Shown: positions 35,101 through 49,100 of the stretch, piece after piece
Position numbering within the stretch: position 1 is the stretch's first letter
How the letters are laid out: each line of letters starts with the position of its first letter
Assembly: GCA_016987375.1 (NCBI GenBank)
Contig: PJRA01000313.1
Location: 3,668,758 to 3,727,492 of the forward strand
Direction of reading: 5' to 3'
Origin: Brachionus koreanus
Taxonomy: Eukaryota; Rotifera; Eurotatoria; Ploima; Brachionidae
Length of the DNA: 58,735 nt
The notes under the pieces: generated by a model
The model's database searches: none
Seen by the model: the letters and a program-made list of their open reading frames with translations, nothing else
Told to the model about the DNA's origin: nothing
Position numbers and translations under genes: made by a program

Positions 35101-37100
35101 CTTTTAAAGTCGAAATCAATGTCCAGTATTAAATCATACTTTAAATAAAAGTATTTCTCATAACTATTATATAAGAATTTGCCATGGTAAATAATATTTT
35201 TTTCAAACAAAATTATGCATTGTAGTCCGCTTAAGAAGTGTCAGCGATTACTGCTATTGAAAGCATAAAGTCACGAAATTGAAGGCTTAGTTTTTTGTTC
35301 AATGGCTAAAATTTGTTAAAATAAAGGATTATTTAATTTTATTTCGACATGAGCAACTTTGCTGTTTCCTAGCAATCGGAAAAATAGGTTTCCGAATAAA
35401 AGTAATAACTTAATTTAAAAATGCAATGGAGATACAAGAAATTTCTTAACTAAAGTGTCGAAATTTATTAACTAAACTAAAGTCTTGCACAATGATAGTT
35501 TGAATTATTAATTGAGATAATTTTAGATTAGAGCTATTCTAATTCAAAAGTCTACTTAGAAAACTTTTCAATTCAAAACTTATAAATTAAAATTTGGTTG
35601 TAATTTTTTTTTCTCAAGATTTATTTAGAAATTTTTTGTCGATTAATGTTTTAGTTTATTCAAGAACCCTTTGCTCAAATTTAATTTTTGACTATTTTCA
35701 ATATTTATTTATGATGAAAATCAAAATCAAGCAATTCGCTCAATATTTACTGAGTTTAATTTAAAAATGCGAGGGATCTAAATAATTCTATTTATTTTTT
35801 TCACCTTTACTTAGATTATTCACAATGATGTTAATTGGAGAAAACAGTTCTTTCTAAATTAAGTGGATATTAAGTGGTAATTGAAAGCCAATTTAAATAT
35901 TATTTTAAATATGTAAAAAACAAAATTCTCATTATTAAAATCCAACAATAACTAGAAAATTATCTAATCTTGTACTAATTTAGAATTTAATCTTTTAAAT
36001 AAACTTTTAAAAACATATTGCCCTATTCCAAACATCAATAATACTAATTTAAGTTAAAAAAATATTTTTCTTTATACGAAAAATAGACAATCTGATCTAA
36101 TAAATTCAAAATATTTAAATATTTTCTACATGATGACTTTTTTTAAAAGAGAATCTAAAAATCTCTAAATTTTAAACATTTTTTCGTTCTATCTATGAAT
36201 TGAACAATGATTAATTGTTCGAAAAATGACGAAACTTTTTTTTCATGAAAAAAAAACCCACTCTGATTTAAGTTTTTAAAATTTCATTAAAATAAGAAAT
36301 ACAGAGTAATTTGATTTTTTTATTTTACCTTCTATTTGTTTATAATATCAGTTAAGCACTCAGAACAGCAATGTTCAAATTTCTATTATTCACAGATTTA
36401 AATCATCTTCATTTAGAACTTGATTGCTCTTTTTTAAGTATTTTCTTAGGAAAATATTTTTAAACAACCGTAGTCTCGAAAGCTTTATTAAGAGCGACCA
36501 GTTTTGCCTCATTACTTTTTTAGCTTAAAAACCTGAGATCTAGAAATAAGTCTGTATTTATTTTAGAAAAAAAGAATTTAATTTTTCTTTTGATTTTTAA
36601 TCATTTAAAAAAAAAGAAACTTGATTTATACTTGAAACCAAATAAATTACAAATTTTTTTAAGTGTTGAATAATTTCAATTGTCCTTTTAAAATTGCTTA
36701 AAATTGTCTGAATATTTTTTCATTCCAATTATAAGCTTTAAAAAAAATTTTAGAAAACCTTTTTTTTTTAGATTTTCTATGAATTTAATTTTCAGAGTTG
36801 TTTTTTTGTTTTGATTTCTTATGTTTGAATAATTTTCATTATATCAGAAAAAAAAGCCCTGCATCTATTTTCTGACAACGAAACAAGAAATAAAATCAGG
36901 ATTTATCCTAATTGGGAATTCAAAATATTTTTTTTGTGTAAAATATGCAAATTAGAGAATGACCAAAGAGCATAAAAAACAAATTGAACATTTAATCCCA
37001 AATATATTCAATTCAATGGTTCACCATAAACTATTTATAATTATTTCCTACACATGGCTTTTTGTACGATTTTTTCAAACTACTTTAAAAAATTTCAAAA
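32123..37100. other. Gene-poor AT-rich region upstream of the DSL ligand
   Basis: About 5 kb without a recognisable gene, dominated by A and T runs. One dispersed repeat copy lies at 33035-33120. The 3' part presumably holds the promoter, 5' UTR and signal-peptide exon of the DSL ligand gene, which I could not place. A short ATG-led hydrophobic frame at about 36779 is a possible signal exon but not convincing. Confidence 0.5.
33035..33120 (+). repeat. Dispersed repeat copy (matches 58445-58612)
   Basis: Shares ACTTGCT.TTG.CTTTTAAAAATAA, then AAGAAT.TTTAA.ATTTTGTTCT and TTCTATTGTACTAAATTTCA with a stretch near the right end of the window, same orientation. The second copy has an insertion between the parts. 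No coding capacity. Confidence 0.5.
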
Positions 37101-37129
37101 AAATTAACTGTTATTTTTAAGAGTATCAA

Positions 37130-40100
37130 CTTTAGCCAAGTAAAGTCAGATGTTGTGTTATTGGTAGATTTAGTAAAATTTTCGAACCCGAGCGGAGGTC
37201 TATACAATGGCCAGTGTTGTGACAGTTATTTAAATCAAAAAAATTGTACTGAACTTCCTCCTCGTTGTGATGTTGGAATAAAAATTTGCTTAGATTCCTC
37301 TGATTTTATGTAATTTTCATTAATCTAGTTGATTTTTTTAAATTTCTTTTTTTAGTCTGAATGCTTCTGATGCCAACAGTTGTCGCTACGGAAGCTATCT
37401 CTTAAACGGTCTTAGAGATTTAAACACTTTTAACTTTAGCCAAAATCCTCAAGCCACAAGACCTTTTATTTTTAATCTAAATTGGAATTTTAAATCTTTG
37501 GTAAATTATAAAAAAAACTTAATATTATTTTAAGTTTAAATTCTTTAAAGCCCAGGTATCTGATTAAAATCTTTGCTATAGACGACAATTCTGATCGGCG
37601 CGCGATTAACATAAATGAAAAAGACAAATTAATTGATTATTATTTAATTGATTTTAATAGCAACCAGGATATAATACCTACCAACGGTCTTTCCAATACC
37701 ATTGATTGGATTTCTTATTCAAATAAACTTGGAGAATTGAGCAATAATAATTTCAAAACATAGTATTAATTAAATAATTTTTTTTTCACATTAAATACCA
37801 GAATTTTTTTAAAGCTTATCACTACGAGTAGCCATAAAATGTAGAACTAATTTTTTTACACCAACTTGTAACGTTAGATGCGTTCAACAGGACAGTTGTG
37901 AAGGTGGTCATTACAGCTGCAATGAAAATACAGGCGCTAAAATTTGCTATCCAGGCTTTTATGAGCCTGAAACAGATTGTGTTAAGCGAAATTTTTCTAT
38001 CCAACTTTGTGAAAAAACTGATCAAGAGTATTGTTCTGGAAAAGGATTTTGTTACGACAGTCCATTTCTTCCTTCAGATCAAACTATTCCAACATGTTGT
38101 TGTAATAAAGGCTTCGGAGGCAGTAATTGTTCACAAATTGTTTCGTGTGAAGTTACCACTTGTCAAAATGGAGGCGAATGTTTCATTGATCAACAAACTG
38201 GCTATGGTTTCTGTCGCTGTAAATTAGGCTATACAGGCAAATATTGTGAAGTAAAAATTACTTGCCCAGAAAATTATTATGGTGATAATTGTGATACAAA
38301 ATGTGAAGCAGTGGATACTTGTGAAATACATCAAGAATGTGATTACTTTGGTCGTCTTAAATGCAAAGATGGATGGGGAAATTTTCCAGAGTGCAACACG
38401 CGGTTAATTAATCCGAGTATTGATCCAGAATGTCCTGTAGTTTCACCATTAGATCAAAATAATTATCCTCCATGTTTGAATGGAGGAAGTTGCTGGAAAG
38501 GAGGATGTTGTTGTTCGCCAGGTTTTATTGGATCAAGATGTGACTCAATTGTTGATCAATGTCAATCTTCACCTTGTTTAAATGGGGGTACTTGTGAGTC
38601 GAATTTTAATGGATTTAGTTGCAAATGTCCACCATCTTTTTCGGGAATTTTTTGCCAGGCTTTTATCAATCCATGTAAAAATTCATCTGCACAGTGTTCA
38701 AATGCTGGAGCTTGCGTACCATTTGAAAATTATACTGATTTTAGCTGCTCATGCTATGAGGGATATACAGGAAAATACTGTGAAAATCAAATTGATTATT
38801 GTCAATCAATGCCTTGTATAAACAATGCAACTTGTACGCCTATTTTTAAAGGATATTATTGTAATTGTCCTCCAAGTAATTAATTTTTCTTAAATTGAAA
38901 CTTTTTTTTTAATTAATATTTTTTTTATAAGGGTTTAGTGGTATTAATTGTGAACAACATTTAGACTTGTGTCAGTCAAGACCATGTATACATGGAATGT
39001 GTTACAATTTGATCAATGATTATTTTTGTAATGTAAGATTTTATTTTTTATTCTATTAAGATATAGATCAAAATCATTTATTTTATTGGAGAAGCTTTTT
39101 AAAAATTATATGCTTTATAAGATTTGTTTGTTTCTTGATTTTAAGAGTTAAACTAACGATATTTTAGGGCTATTAGTAAAATTTTGTAATTTTCTGAATA
39201 AAAATGAAAAATAATCTTTAGAAAAAATGAAACTAAAATTTAATTGTTTAATTTAATTAAGAACACTTTTTGTTAGTGGCACTTGAAAGATTGTAGCTTT
39301 TTAAAACTGAAAGTATTTCAGAAAAATAAACATATTATTCAAGCTGATCAAAAATAATTAAAAGCTGTCAACACGGGCTAAAATTTTTATTAGGATTTTT
39401 TCTTTTATTTTTTCTAAGATACCTTTCAAATTTCGAATAATACAAGTTTTTCTTATTTTCATTCACAAAAAAACATACCTTTAAATAAATTTAAATTGAT
39501 CTTTTTTAATTTACTTCAAGACTTTATAAAACTAAGAGTATTCCTTTTAAAAAAACACACATACAAAATTTTATATTATTTACTTTCTATAGAAATTTGT
39601 TTTTAGCTGATTTTAAAAACTAATTTTTTTTTTAAAAAAACAAAACTATTTTAATCAAAAGCTTTAGAACAATAAAAGCTTTACTCATAGAAATATAATA
39701 TATCGATATTAAGTTTTTATAATGAATTAACTTTATAAAATTATGGTCATCAATTAACAATAATTTGAATTACTTAAAGTATACCAACAAAATCTACTCT
39801 TAAACATGAGGCTACAATTCTCAATTTAAAATGCTTTTTTGGGCCAAAATGTCATTATTTTAATTATACTGGTTTGTGATTAGAAATTTAAAATAAAAAT
39901 AAAAAAAAAGAAAAATAATTTGATCAATGTTTTTATTTTTCAATTCAAGTTATGTTATTAAAAATTCAAAAAACAAAGTGAAAATTACTAATTAAAGTTT
40001 ATATACTGAAAATGATTTAGCAATTTGGAGTTTGACTTCCCGATCATTTTCTTTATAGTCTTGCGTTTCAAACACAGGACTGGATTGGAATGTTTGCTTA

Positions 40101-43100
40101 AAGCCTAAACTACAAATTGTAATACACTTAAATAAAATTTATCAAAAAAATTAATAATTTAATAGCATGTCATCTTGTAAATCGAAATTTAATACAATAT
40201 AGATAACTTAGCCAATTTAGATTTTTATTTAAATTTTTAAATGCTAATTGAATAAGCTTTAGTTCGTTACAATTAAATAATAAATAAACAGAAAAAAATT
40301 TTGCTATATATTCCTTGTTGCCTATTTGCTCCTTTGATTTTATCTAATTTTATTTTTTAATAAAATTATTTCAATAATTAAAATTTAATAATTTTAGTGT
40401 GATCCAGGTTGGACAAATACCAAAACATGCAATGATGACATCGATGAGTGCAAAATTTCACCCAGCATGTGCTTAAATAACAGTACTTGCATAAATGAGT
40501 TGGGAAGCTTCCGCTGTGTCTGCGCATCTGGGTTTACTGGTCAATACTGCGAAAGCATAATCGATTATTGTTCGTCAAATACGTGCATTCAGTCTCAAAC
40601 TGCCCTTTGCAAAAACAATGAAACTTTTAACACATTTACATGCATATGTAAACCAGGTTTCACTGGTCAATTTTGCGAATCACAAATAGACTATTGTGCA
40701 TCTGATCCATGCATTCGTGATCAATTCGAACGATGTATAAATTATCAATCAACCTACAGCTGTGTTTGTAAGGCAGGTTATTCTGGAAACTACTGTGAAA
40801 TTGATGATAATGAATGTCTTTCAAGTCCATGTTTTAACAATGGCATTTGCATTGACCAAGTTAATTCATTTAAGTGTATTTGTCAACCAGGATATACTGG
40901 CCAAACATGCTTGATAAACACAAATCCATGCATTGTTAATCAAACAACTAATTATACCATTTGTGGTCCATATGGAACATGTTATCCTCAATATTTTCCT
41001 AACAATACTATGAGCTATTACTGTCAATGTATTCAAGGATATGAAGGACAAAATTGTGAAAAGACCAAATCTATATGCACTATGTACACTCCATGTCTTA
41101 ATTCAGGCATATGCATTGATGTACCACCTGATAATTTTACTTGCATTTGCCCACAGACTCACACAGGAACATTTTGTGAAAATTTAATAAATCCATGTTT
41201 AAAAGGGGTAAATTTATGCAACAGCGGAACATGTGTAAACTCTCCAGTTGGATCGTCAAACTTTACATGTTTGTGTCCACCTGAGTTTACAGGTCAATTT
41301 TGCGAAAAACATCTCGACCCATGTGAAAATAGTAATTGCACACCTAGTCAAAGTATTTGTCATCCCATTGCTTTGTTGAACGGCACGCATAGCTACAATT
41401 GTCTCTGCTTCGCAGGGTATACAGGTGAGTACTGTGAACAGTCAATTGATTATTGTAGTCAAAATCCTTGCCAAAATAACGGTACTTGCTCTAACATGAT
41501 CGGATATCATACTTGTCAATGTGCATCAAATTATTACGGAAATAATTGTGAATATTTCTATTTTTGTTCACTGAAACCATGTAATCCAATTGGTACATTT
41601 CAATGCATTGATTTGTCTCCTGATACTAATGAATCAAATTATAGATGCTCTTGTAGACCAGGTTATACTGGCCAAAATTGTGAAGTCAATATTGATGAAT
41701 GCTTAAGTTCACCTTGTAAAAATAATGCCACCTGCACAGATTTGGTCAATTCATTTCTTTGTCAATGTCCAGCAAACTATCAAGGTACTTTATGTGAAAC
41801 AGCATTTGATTTCTGTAAATTGAACCAATGTTCTTTTGGCTCAACATGTGTTCCTATCGATAATGGTTATAAATGCTTGTGTCCTATAGACAAAACAGGT
41901 TTTTTTTGTGATCTTCAAGTTGATGCATGTGAATCATTGCCTTGTCAAAATGGTGGATCATGCGTCAATCTAATTACAGACTTTACCTGTAATTGTGCTC
42001 CCGCATATACAGGTAAAAATTGTTCAGTTTTAATTGATCAGTGTGCCACAAACCAGTGTCAAAATAATGCCACATGTGTAAATTTGGTAAATACATATTA
42101 TTGTAATTGCCCTATAGGCTTTACAGGAACATTATGTGACAAGCTAATTGATTTTTGTAATGCCAGTCCAGGACAAATATTATGTCTCAACGGAGGTACT
42201 TGTTACAATAAAGCTGATGGATTTAGTTGCGAGTGCGCAAATGGTTTCACTGGATCTAGATGTGATTCCAAAATAGACTTGTGTAATTCTACAATATGCG
42301 AAAATAATGGACTATGTAGAACTAGACCTGATGGTAGTGGAATTTACTGTACTTGTCCCGTTGGGTTCACTGGAACATTTTGCGAATTAACCATCAATAA
42401 TTGTGAATCGATGCCATGTCTTAACAATGCAACGTGCATTAATTTGCCTAATAGTTATGCTTGCTATTGTCCATTTAACTATATTGGTACAAATTGTGAG
42501 AATAAATTAGATTTTTGTCAGAGTTCACCTTGTAGAAATGGTGGAACTTGTGTTGATGATATTGAAAGTTTTAGATGTTTATGTCCTAGCGGTTTTAAAG
42601 GTGAAATATGCCAATTAAAAGTCATGGCATGTTCGAGTTTTCCGTGTTTGTACGGACTTTGCATTGATCTGGTAATTTTAAGAATTTTTCTTTGGCTAAG
42701 ATATATCTGAGTCTTGTTTAAAAATTATACTCAAAAATTATTTAAAAAATGTTATTAGTTTTTAGATGCATGTTTTCATATTCAACAAATGATGTTTTAT
42801 CATTTATAAGTTTTAAGAATAATTTCACATCTTTAAATTTTTTAATATTCTAATATAGAAAAATGTTTATTAAGAAATTTTATGATAAAAAAAACTTTGT
42901 TTTCACTTTTAATAATTATTTTTTTAGCATGATTAATGAAATTTGACTATTAACTTCTTTGATTTTACTGACAAAATTAAGTTATAAAAATATAAAATTT
43001 TTAAATACGCTTTTGTTTGTATCACTTAAAATCTATTCAATTTGAGGCTCATTTTCATATTGCTAAACTTAATTTAAAAAATTAATTATTTTCAATAACT

Positions 43101-46100
43101 TAGCCGAATGGTAATTTTGAATGTAAATGTGAACAAGGGTTTACAGGACCGTTATGTTCAGAACGAATAGATATTTGCAAAACTGGAGTTGAAAATGATC
43201 CGGCATGTTTTAATAATGGCACTTGCTATAATAATTATAACCAAAACGCTACTCATTTGTTTTTTTGCGTTTGCCCGCCAGAGTATACTGGGCTTAGATG
43301 TGAAACAAAAAAAAATGCTTGTGAGTCATTGCCATGCGTCCGTGGAAATTGTACAGATATTTCTGATGGTCAATACCAATGCTCATGTCCAAATGGATAT
43401 ACTGGCTTAAATTGTGAAATAGACATAAATGAATGTAGTTCTCAGGTTTGCTTTAATAATGCAACATGCATTAATACACCAGGAAGTTTTGAATGCAAAT
43501 GTCTTAATGGCTTCTCAGGTCGGTATTGTGAACTGACAATTGATAACTGCTATTCAAGTCCTTGCCAAAATGGTCTTTGTTTAAATGAAAATGGCTCGTT
43601 TAAATGTGTTTGCTTAAATGGCTATACAGGAGTTTTTTGCGAACAAAACATAGACTATTGTGGTAGTTTGCCATGTCAAAATCAGGCTACTTGTCAAAAT
43701 TCGGAAACAAATTCTTTTATTTGTATTTGCAAATTTGGATTCACTGGGATTTTATGTGAAAAGCTAATAGACCCTTGTGAAAGTCAACCATGCAAAAATA
43801 ATGCTTATTGCATCAATAGATCAACATATTTAAACCCAAATAGTTTCACTTGTGTTTGTCAACCTGGTTTTACAGGCGAATTTTGCGAAAACAGAGCTGA
43901 CGCATGTTTAAACAATACAAGATGCTTAAATGGTGGTACTTGTTTCGAAACAGGTTTGAATCAGTTCAAATGCGTATGCCAAACTGGTTACACAGGAGCA
44001 AACTGTGAAATTATGGATAGCTGCTTGAGTTTTCCATGTCTCAATGGAGGAACTTGCTTCAATTCGTATCCTTTTGGATTTAAGTGGTAAGTTAATTTAG
44101 TTTTCGATATTTTTTATTGAATATATTCATTTGTCCCAACAAAAAAAATTCCATATTTCAAATTAAGTTTAGACAATCAAATAATATTAATCAACTATGA
44201 TCTTTTTTCTATTACTAATTAAGTTTTTGTCCTCCAAAATTTACGGGACCAACTTGTCTGGAGATCACATCCTTTTGCAGTCCGAATCCCTGTCTTAATT
44301 CAGGAGTATGCATAGAATCAAATAATTCATTTAGCTGTCAGTGTCCTCCTGGATACACTGGTCCAACATGTGAACTTATTTCAAGTAAATAATTTTTTTT
44401 TTTAATTATTTTCTTAAATAATAATTTTTTAGCTTGCGAACCACAATGTATAAATGGTAAATGTGTACTTAACCAAAATGGGATTTATTCTTGCTTGTGT
44501 AATCCTGGATTTGTTGGATCCTATTGTCAAACAGAATTTTCTGAATGTACTTCAAGTCCATGTATAAATGGAGGCATTTGCTCAGAACCTTTTCCCAACT
44601 ATTATGCTTGCTCTTGTCCATCAGGATATGCTGGAGTGAATTGTGAAATTTTCATTAATGTGTGTCAGCCTAATCCTTGTCTAAACGCTGGAACATGTGT
44701 AAGTCATAGTGCGAATTTCTATTACTGTTTATGCCCGGCTGGGTTTACAGGCAAAAAGTAAAATTATTTTAAATTTTTTTCTTAAATAAATATATATTTT
44801 TAAAAGTTGCGAGTTCAAGTTAAATGTATGTGCATCAAATCCATGCCAGAATGGTGCTTTATGTTCAGAAAATGGCAATCAATATACTTGCCAATGTCTT
44901 TCTGGTTATCAGGGTCTAAATTGTGAGGTTGATATAGACGAGTGTAAAAGCATTCCTTGTTTAAATGGTGGAACGTGCACAACCCCAAATTTAAATATGT
45001 ATAGATGCCAATGTTTGCCTGGCTATACTGGAAGCAATTGTCAAATTTGGGTTAACACCTGTGATTCAAAGCCGTGCCAAAACGGAGCTTCTTGTATTCA
45101 AAATTTTCCAAATGAATATCGATGTATTTGTCCTGAAGGCTTTACAGGAAATAATTGTGAACTATTGGTAAACTCATGTGTCACTCAAAAATGTTCAAAA
45201 AATTTTACTAATGTCAATTTAAATGTTTACACTGAATCACAAGAATTTAATTTTGATTCATTTAAACAATGCATTTCAGATTCATGGAACATTGTCAATC
45301 CAAATGGTAAAATTTTATTTAAAAAAAAAATTGAAAATAAAATATTTTTATTGATGAATTAAAGCACTAGTTGAAAAAATTCAAATAGTATTGTTTATTT
45401 GAAAGGTTTAACTTTACTAAGATTAGACTCTTAAGAACAAACAATTTTTGAATTTACTAATATAAAACAAAATATTTTTCCTTTGATTCGTTAATTAGTG
45501 CTTTTTCCGTAGTTAAGTGTTTTCAGTAAAAGTAAGATGAAAAAAATTTTCTTCTGATTTTATTAAAAATTCAGTAATTTTTTTTTTCTAAGTTGAAGAT
45601 TTTTCAAAAACTTTTTTTATTTAAAAAAATTGATAAGTGAAAAATATTTTAATTAAATCTTAATTTTAAAAGTAATTGGAAAAATTGATTTTGTCTTGGA
45701 AAACACTCGAAAAGGGCTGGAACTTGTGTCCAATTCATATGCGTAAGAGATTAAATACAAAATTTTATTTTAAACAATAAACTTATTTATTAAAGTAATC
45801 GGATCTTATCGATCAACTACTCTGCTTTATTGACAGATTTAACTCAGATTCAAATAAATATACCAACGCTCCAAGATTTGAGTAATTATTGTTCAAATAT
45901 AGTTGTTGGTCCAGTTAAATTATACGATCAATTTTGGGATATTTCTATTTGTGGCCGACTAGATGAAAATCAATTGAAAAATTTAGAGTCTGCTTTAAAA
46001 AAAACCTGGAGCCCTAAATATCCGAACACACTATTAGTTATTGATATATTCAAAAATTTAATTAAATTTGAGACAATTCAGTAAATTATTTTTTTTCTTT

Positions 46101-49100
46101 ATTTCAAATTTTAAAAATATTAATTTTTTTAAGATCTCAAGAAATTACAAAAGTCTTCTATTTGATTTACTCAAATAGTGAAATATTCGAAAGAGGCAAA
46201 ATAGACTCGAATAGAGTACCGTCAAAAGAAGAATTTGTCTCTGCTCTACAAGAAAATAGTTTAAACATTTGTCAATCAAGTTTTTCATTGAGTGTTTGCG
46301 GAATAGTTAAACAAAGCCATGAAAATGATCTATTAGATAAAATAGAGCATAGTTGGACACTTTCACCTGGTGGCTTGGGATCTTCGTCTCAAATTCATGT
46401 TCAAAAGCAAGGAATAGATGAGTATGTTTCGGAGAATCCTGAATCGAAAATAGTTTCAAATTTTAGATACTTATTGAATGTAGATGGAACAGTAGTTGAT
46501 CAATTTAATTATAATTTCAATTATGAATCAATTAAGAAATATTTTTATGAAAATTTTTCTGATGATTTTAAAGAATGTTCAGCTGATTATTCGTTACACG
46601 AAGCGTTTAAAATAATCACTCCAAATCGTTTGTGTGATTCAGATACTAAAAGAATTGAAGAAATTGTAGCTAATTGGTATAAATCAGAGACAATGCAGTC
46701 AAATGCAAAAATTGAGGTGAAAATATTTCCACATGCAATTGAAGAACAGCTTGATGATTCATCGTAAATTAATAATCTTGTTATTTCTTTAATAATTAAT
46801 ATTTTCTTCTAAGAAATTTGTACAATGATATTCCGATTTTTATCCTAAAAGAAGCATTGCTTGTTAAACCTAATGAAAATTTACAGAATAAATTAAAAGC
46901 TTTGTTTCGAACAATTCCTATCACCACTTCAAGTGATAGCAAAAATTTCACCGTTATTGATCCAAATAAAACGAGTCTATATCGAGTTTCAATGTTATAT
47001 CAATTTTTTTTTAATTCTAGAGTTAACCTCAAAAATGTCAGTGTACTGATCGATTTAATTAAAACATCTTTTAATAAATTTAACTGTAATTTTTTTTAAA
47101 CTTATTTTATTTTAGAAAAAAAATATATTTTTTTTAAAATAGATGAAAAATATTCCCAAGTATCAATAAAGCTGCAAGAAGATGTTGTACTCAAGTAAAC
47201 TTAATTTTAAATTTTTATAAAATCTATCTATCAATATGAAAATAATTGATTTGTTTCCCATACGATCAATCAAAGCTTACAAGATTTTTTATACTTGACT
47301 AAACAGTCACAAGTAGAATAGGTTTTAAAATGTGGCAAAATTGGTATAAAAAATTAAATGTTAAATTGAATTTTTTATCATTATAAAAAGATTTAAGTTT
47401 GTTTATTATGTTTTGTTTTAAATTTTTTTTACTAGACAAAAAATTTAAGGTTATACATTATTTAAGGTAAAAATACATTATTTTATATGCTTTAGAATTC
47501 ATTTTTTTTATCACAAATATATAAAAATAATGAATAAAATTATTAAATATTTTATAAATTGTAACCTGAAATTAATATCACCAAAAAAAATCCTCATGAA
47601 TCATAAACTGACAACAGGACTTTTTTAAAAGTAGAAAATTTTTAATTTTATTTAAAAATAATTTAAATAAAAAAATTAAATAAAATAAATAAAGAATTTT
47701 ATATAGGCAAAATTCAAATTGCCTATCAGATTTATTTTTACAACCAATTTAATACTTAAATGTACTAAAAATGTCAATTCATGTTATTTTAACTTTCTTC
47801 AAATATTTTTGATTTGGAACAAATTTTAGATTTTTTTAAAAACTAAAATTCAATTTTTTTTTCAATGATTTTTTGATATATATAATGATATATAATTAAT
47901 TTTTTTAAATAAAGAAAAGATCAAAAAATCCAAAAAGCAATACGCATGCTGGCTTTGATTACAGATAGAAACAACAATACGTATGATTCCAGACGAACTC
48001 AAACAGATGAGATAATTCATGATTTAACTCTTTCGGTCAATAGCAAAAGCTCTCTTCTCACTGATTCTGATGAAAAGCTTTTACTCAACAATACAAATGA
48101 GTTAAATGGGTATAAAGTGATTAAATATAGTGATCTATTCTTATTATATGTACAAAATGATTATAATGAAATTGTACCTAGTATTTTGACTAAAATTTCT
48201 AATTTTTTGAGTGAGCAATGGGAAAAATTTAAAGGTAATTATGATCAATATTAAATAATTTGATTTATATTATTATTAAATAATATTTAGCATCAACCAT
48301 TTTTATTATAAATAATGAAATTTTCTACGATCATGGGTAAAAAAATATTTAAATAATTATTTCAAAAAATTAATTTGGTTCTTTTAGTCAAATTTTGCTC
48401 GGAATCAGATATTTAGTAGAAAAAAATTATCCTGATTGTACAGATTTAAAATGCTCACATTCGTTTCACAGCAGCTTTTTGGAAAATTTCAGTTTCAACA
48501 AAGTCTCATGCAAGACATTGTATTATAATTGTTCATTGCAAAAAAATCCAACGAGAGATTTTTACACTTTGGAATTAATTGGAAATGTAAATCTCAATGA
48601 GCCAAAATACTTTTCTTGGATTGAACAAGCCTTGCGTAATTCTTGGAAAAAAGAATATCCTAGTTTTGCCGTTGAAATTATGAATTTTAATGCAAAGCAA
48701 GATTTAAGAATCGGATCACTTGGAACCCAAACAACCAAAATATTTTACACTGTAACATTAGACTCAGTAACTTATCCAAAGTATAACTTCCCATCGCCGT
48801 CAAATGAAAGAATAGAGCAAGAACTGTTCAGTTTAGGAAGCGATCTGAGAGTATATCCAGAAAAAAATTCGATCTCTAAAAATGCTTTGGCGAGTATTTA
48901 TGCCCGTGTTTATCCTCTTAATCCAGATCTTAGACTTGAAATTGAAAGAAAAATTAGAAACTACTATGGTAATAGAAATTCTGATAATTCATCAAATATA
49001 CTTTATTGGGAACTTTATTCTGGTGACTTTAGACAAGATTTAACACGTCTTTATTATACTGTTAGTAAATAAAAAATCTTTATTAATATAAATTTAATTT

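Noticed and set aside
32123..37100. Possible genes in the 5-kb AT-rich region
   Set aside because: No frame of useful length or with family motifs; only A/T runs.
40467..45362. Notch receptor, suggested by long runs of EGF repeats
   Set aside because: MNNL and DSL domains precede the EGFs, and there are no LNR or ankyrin repeats; the tail is short.
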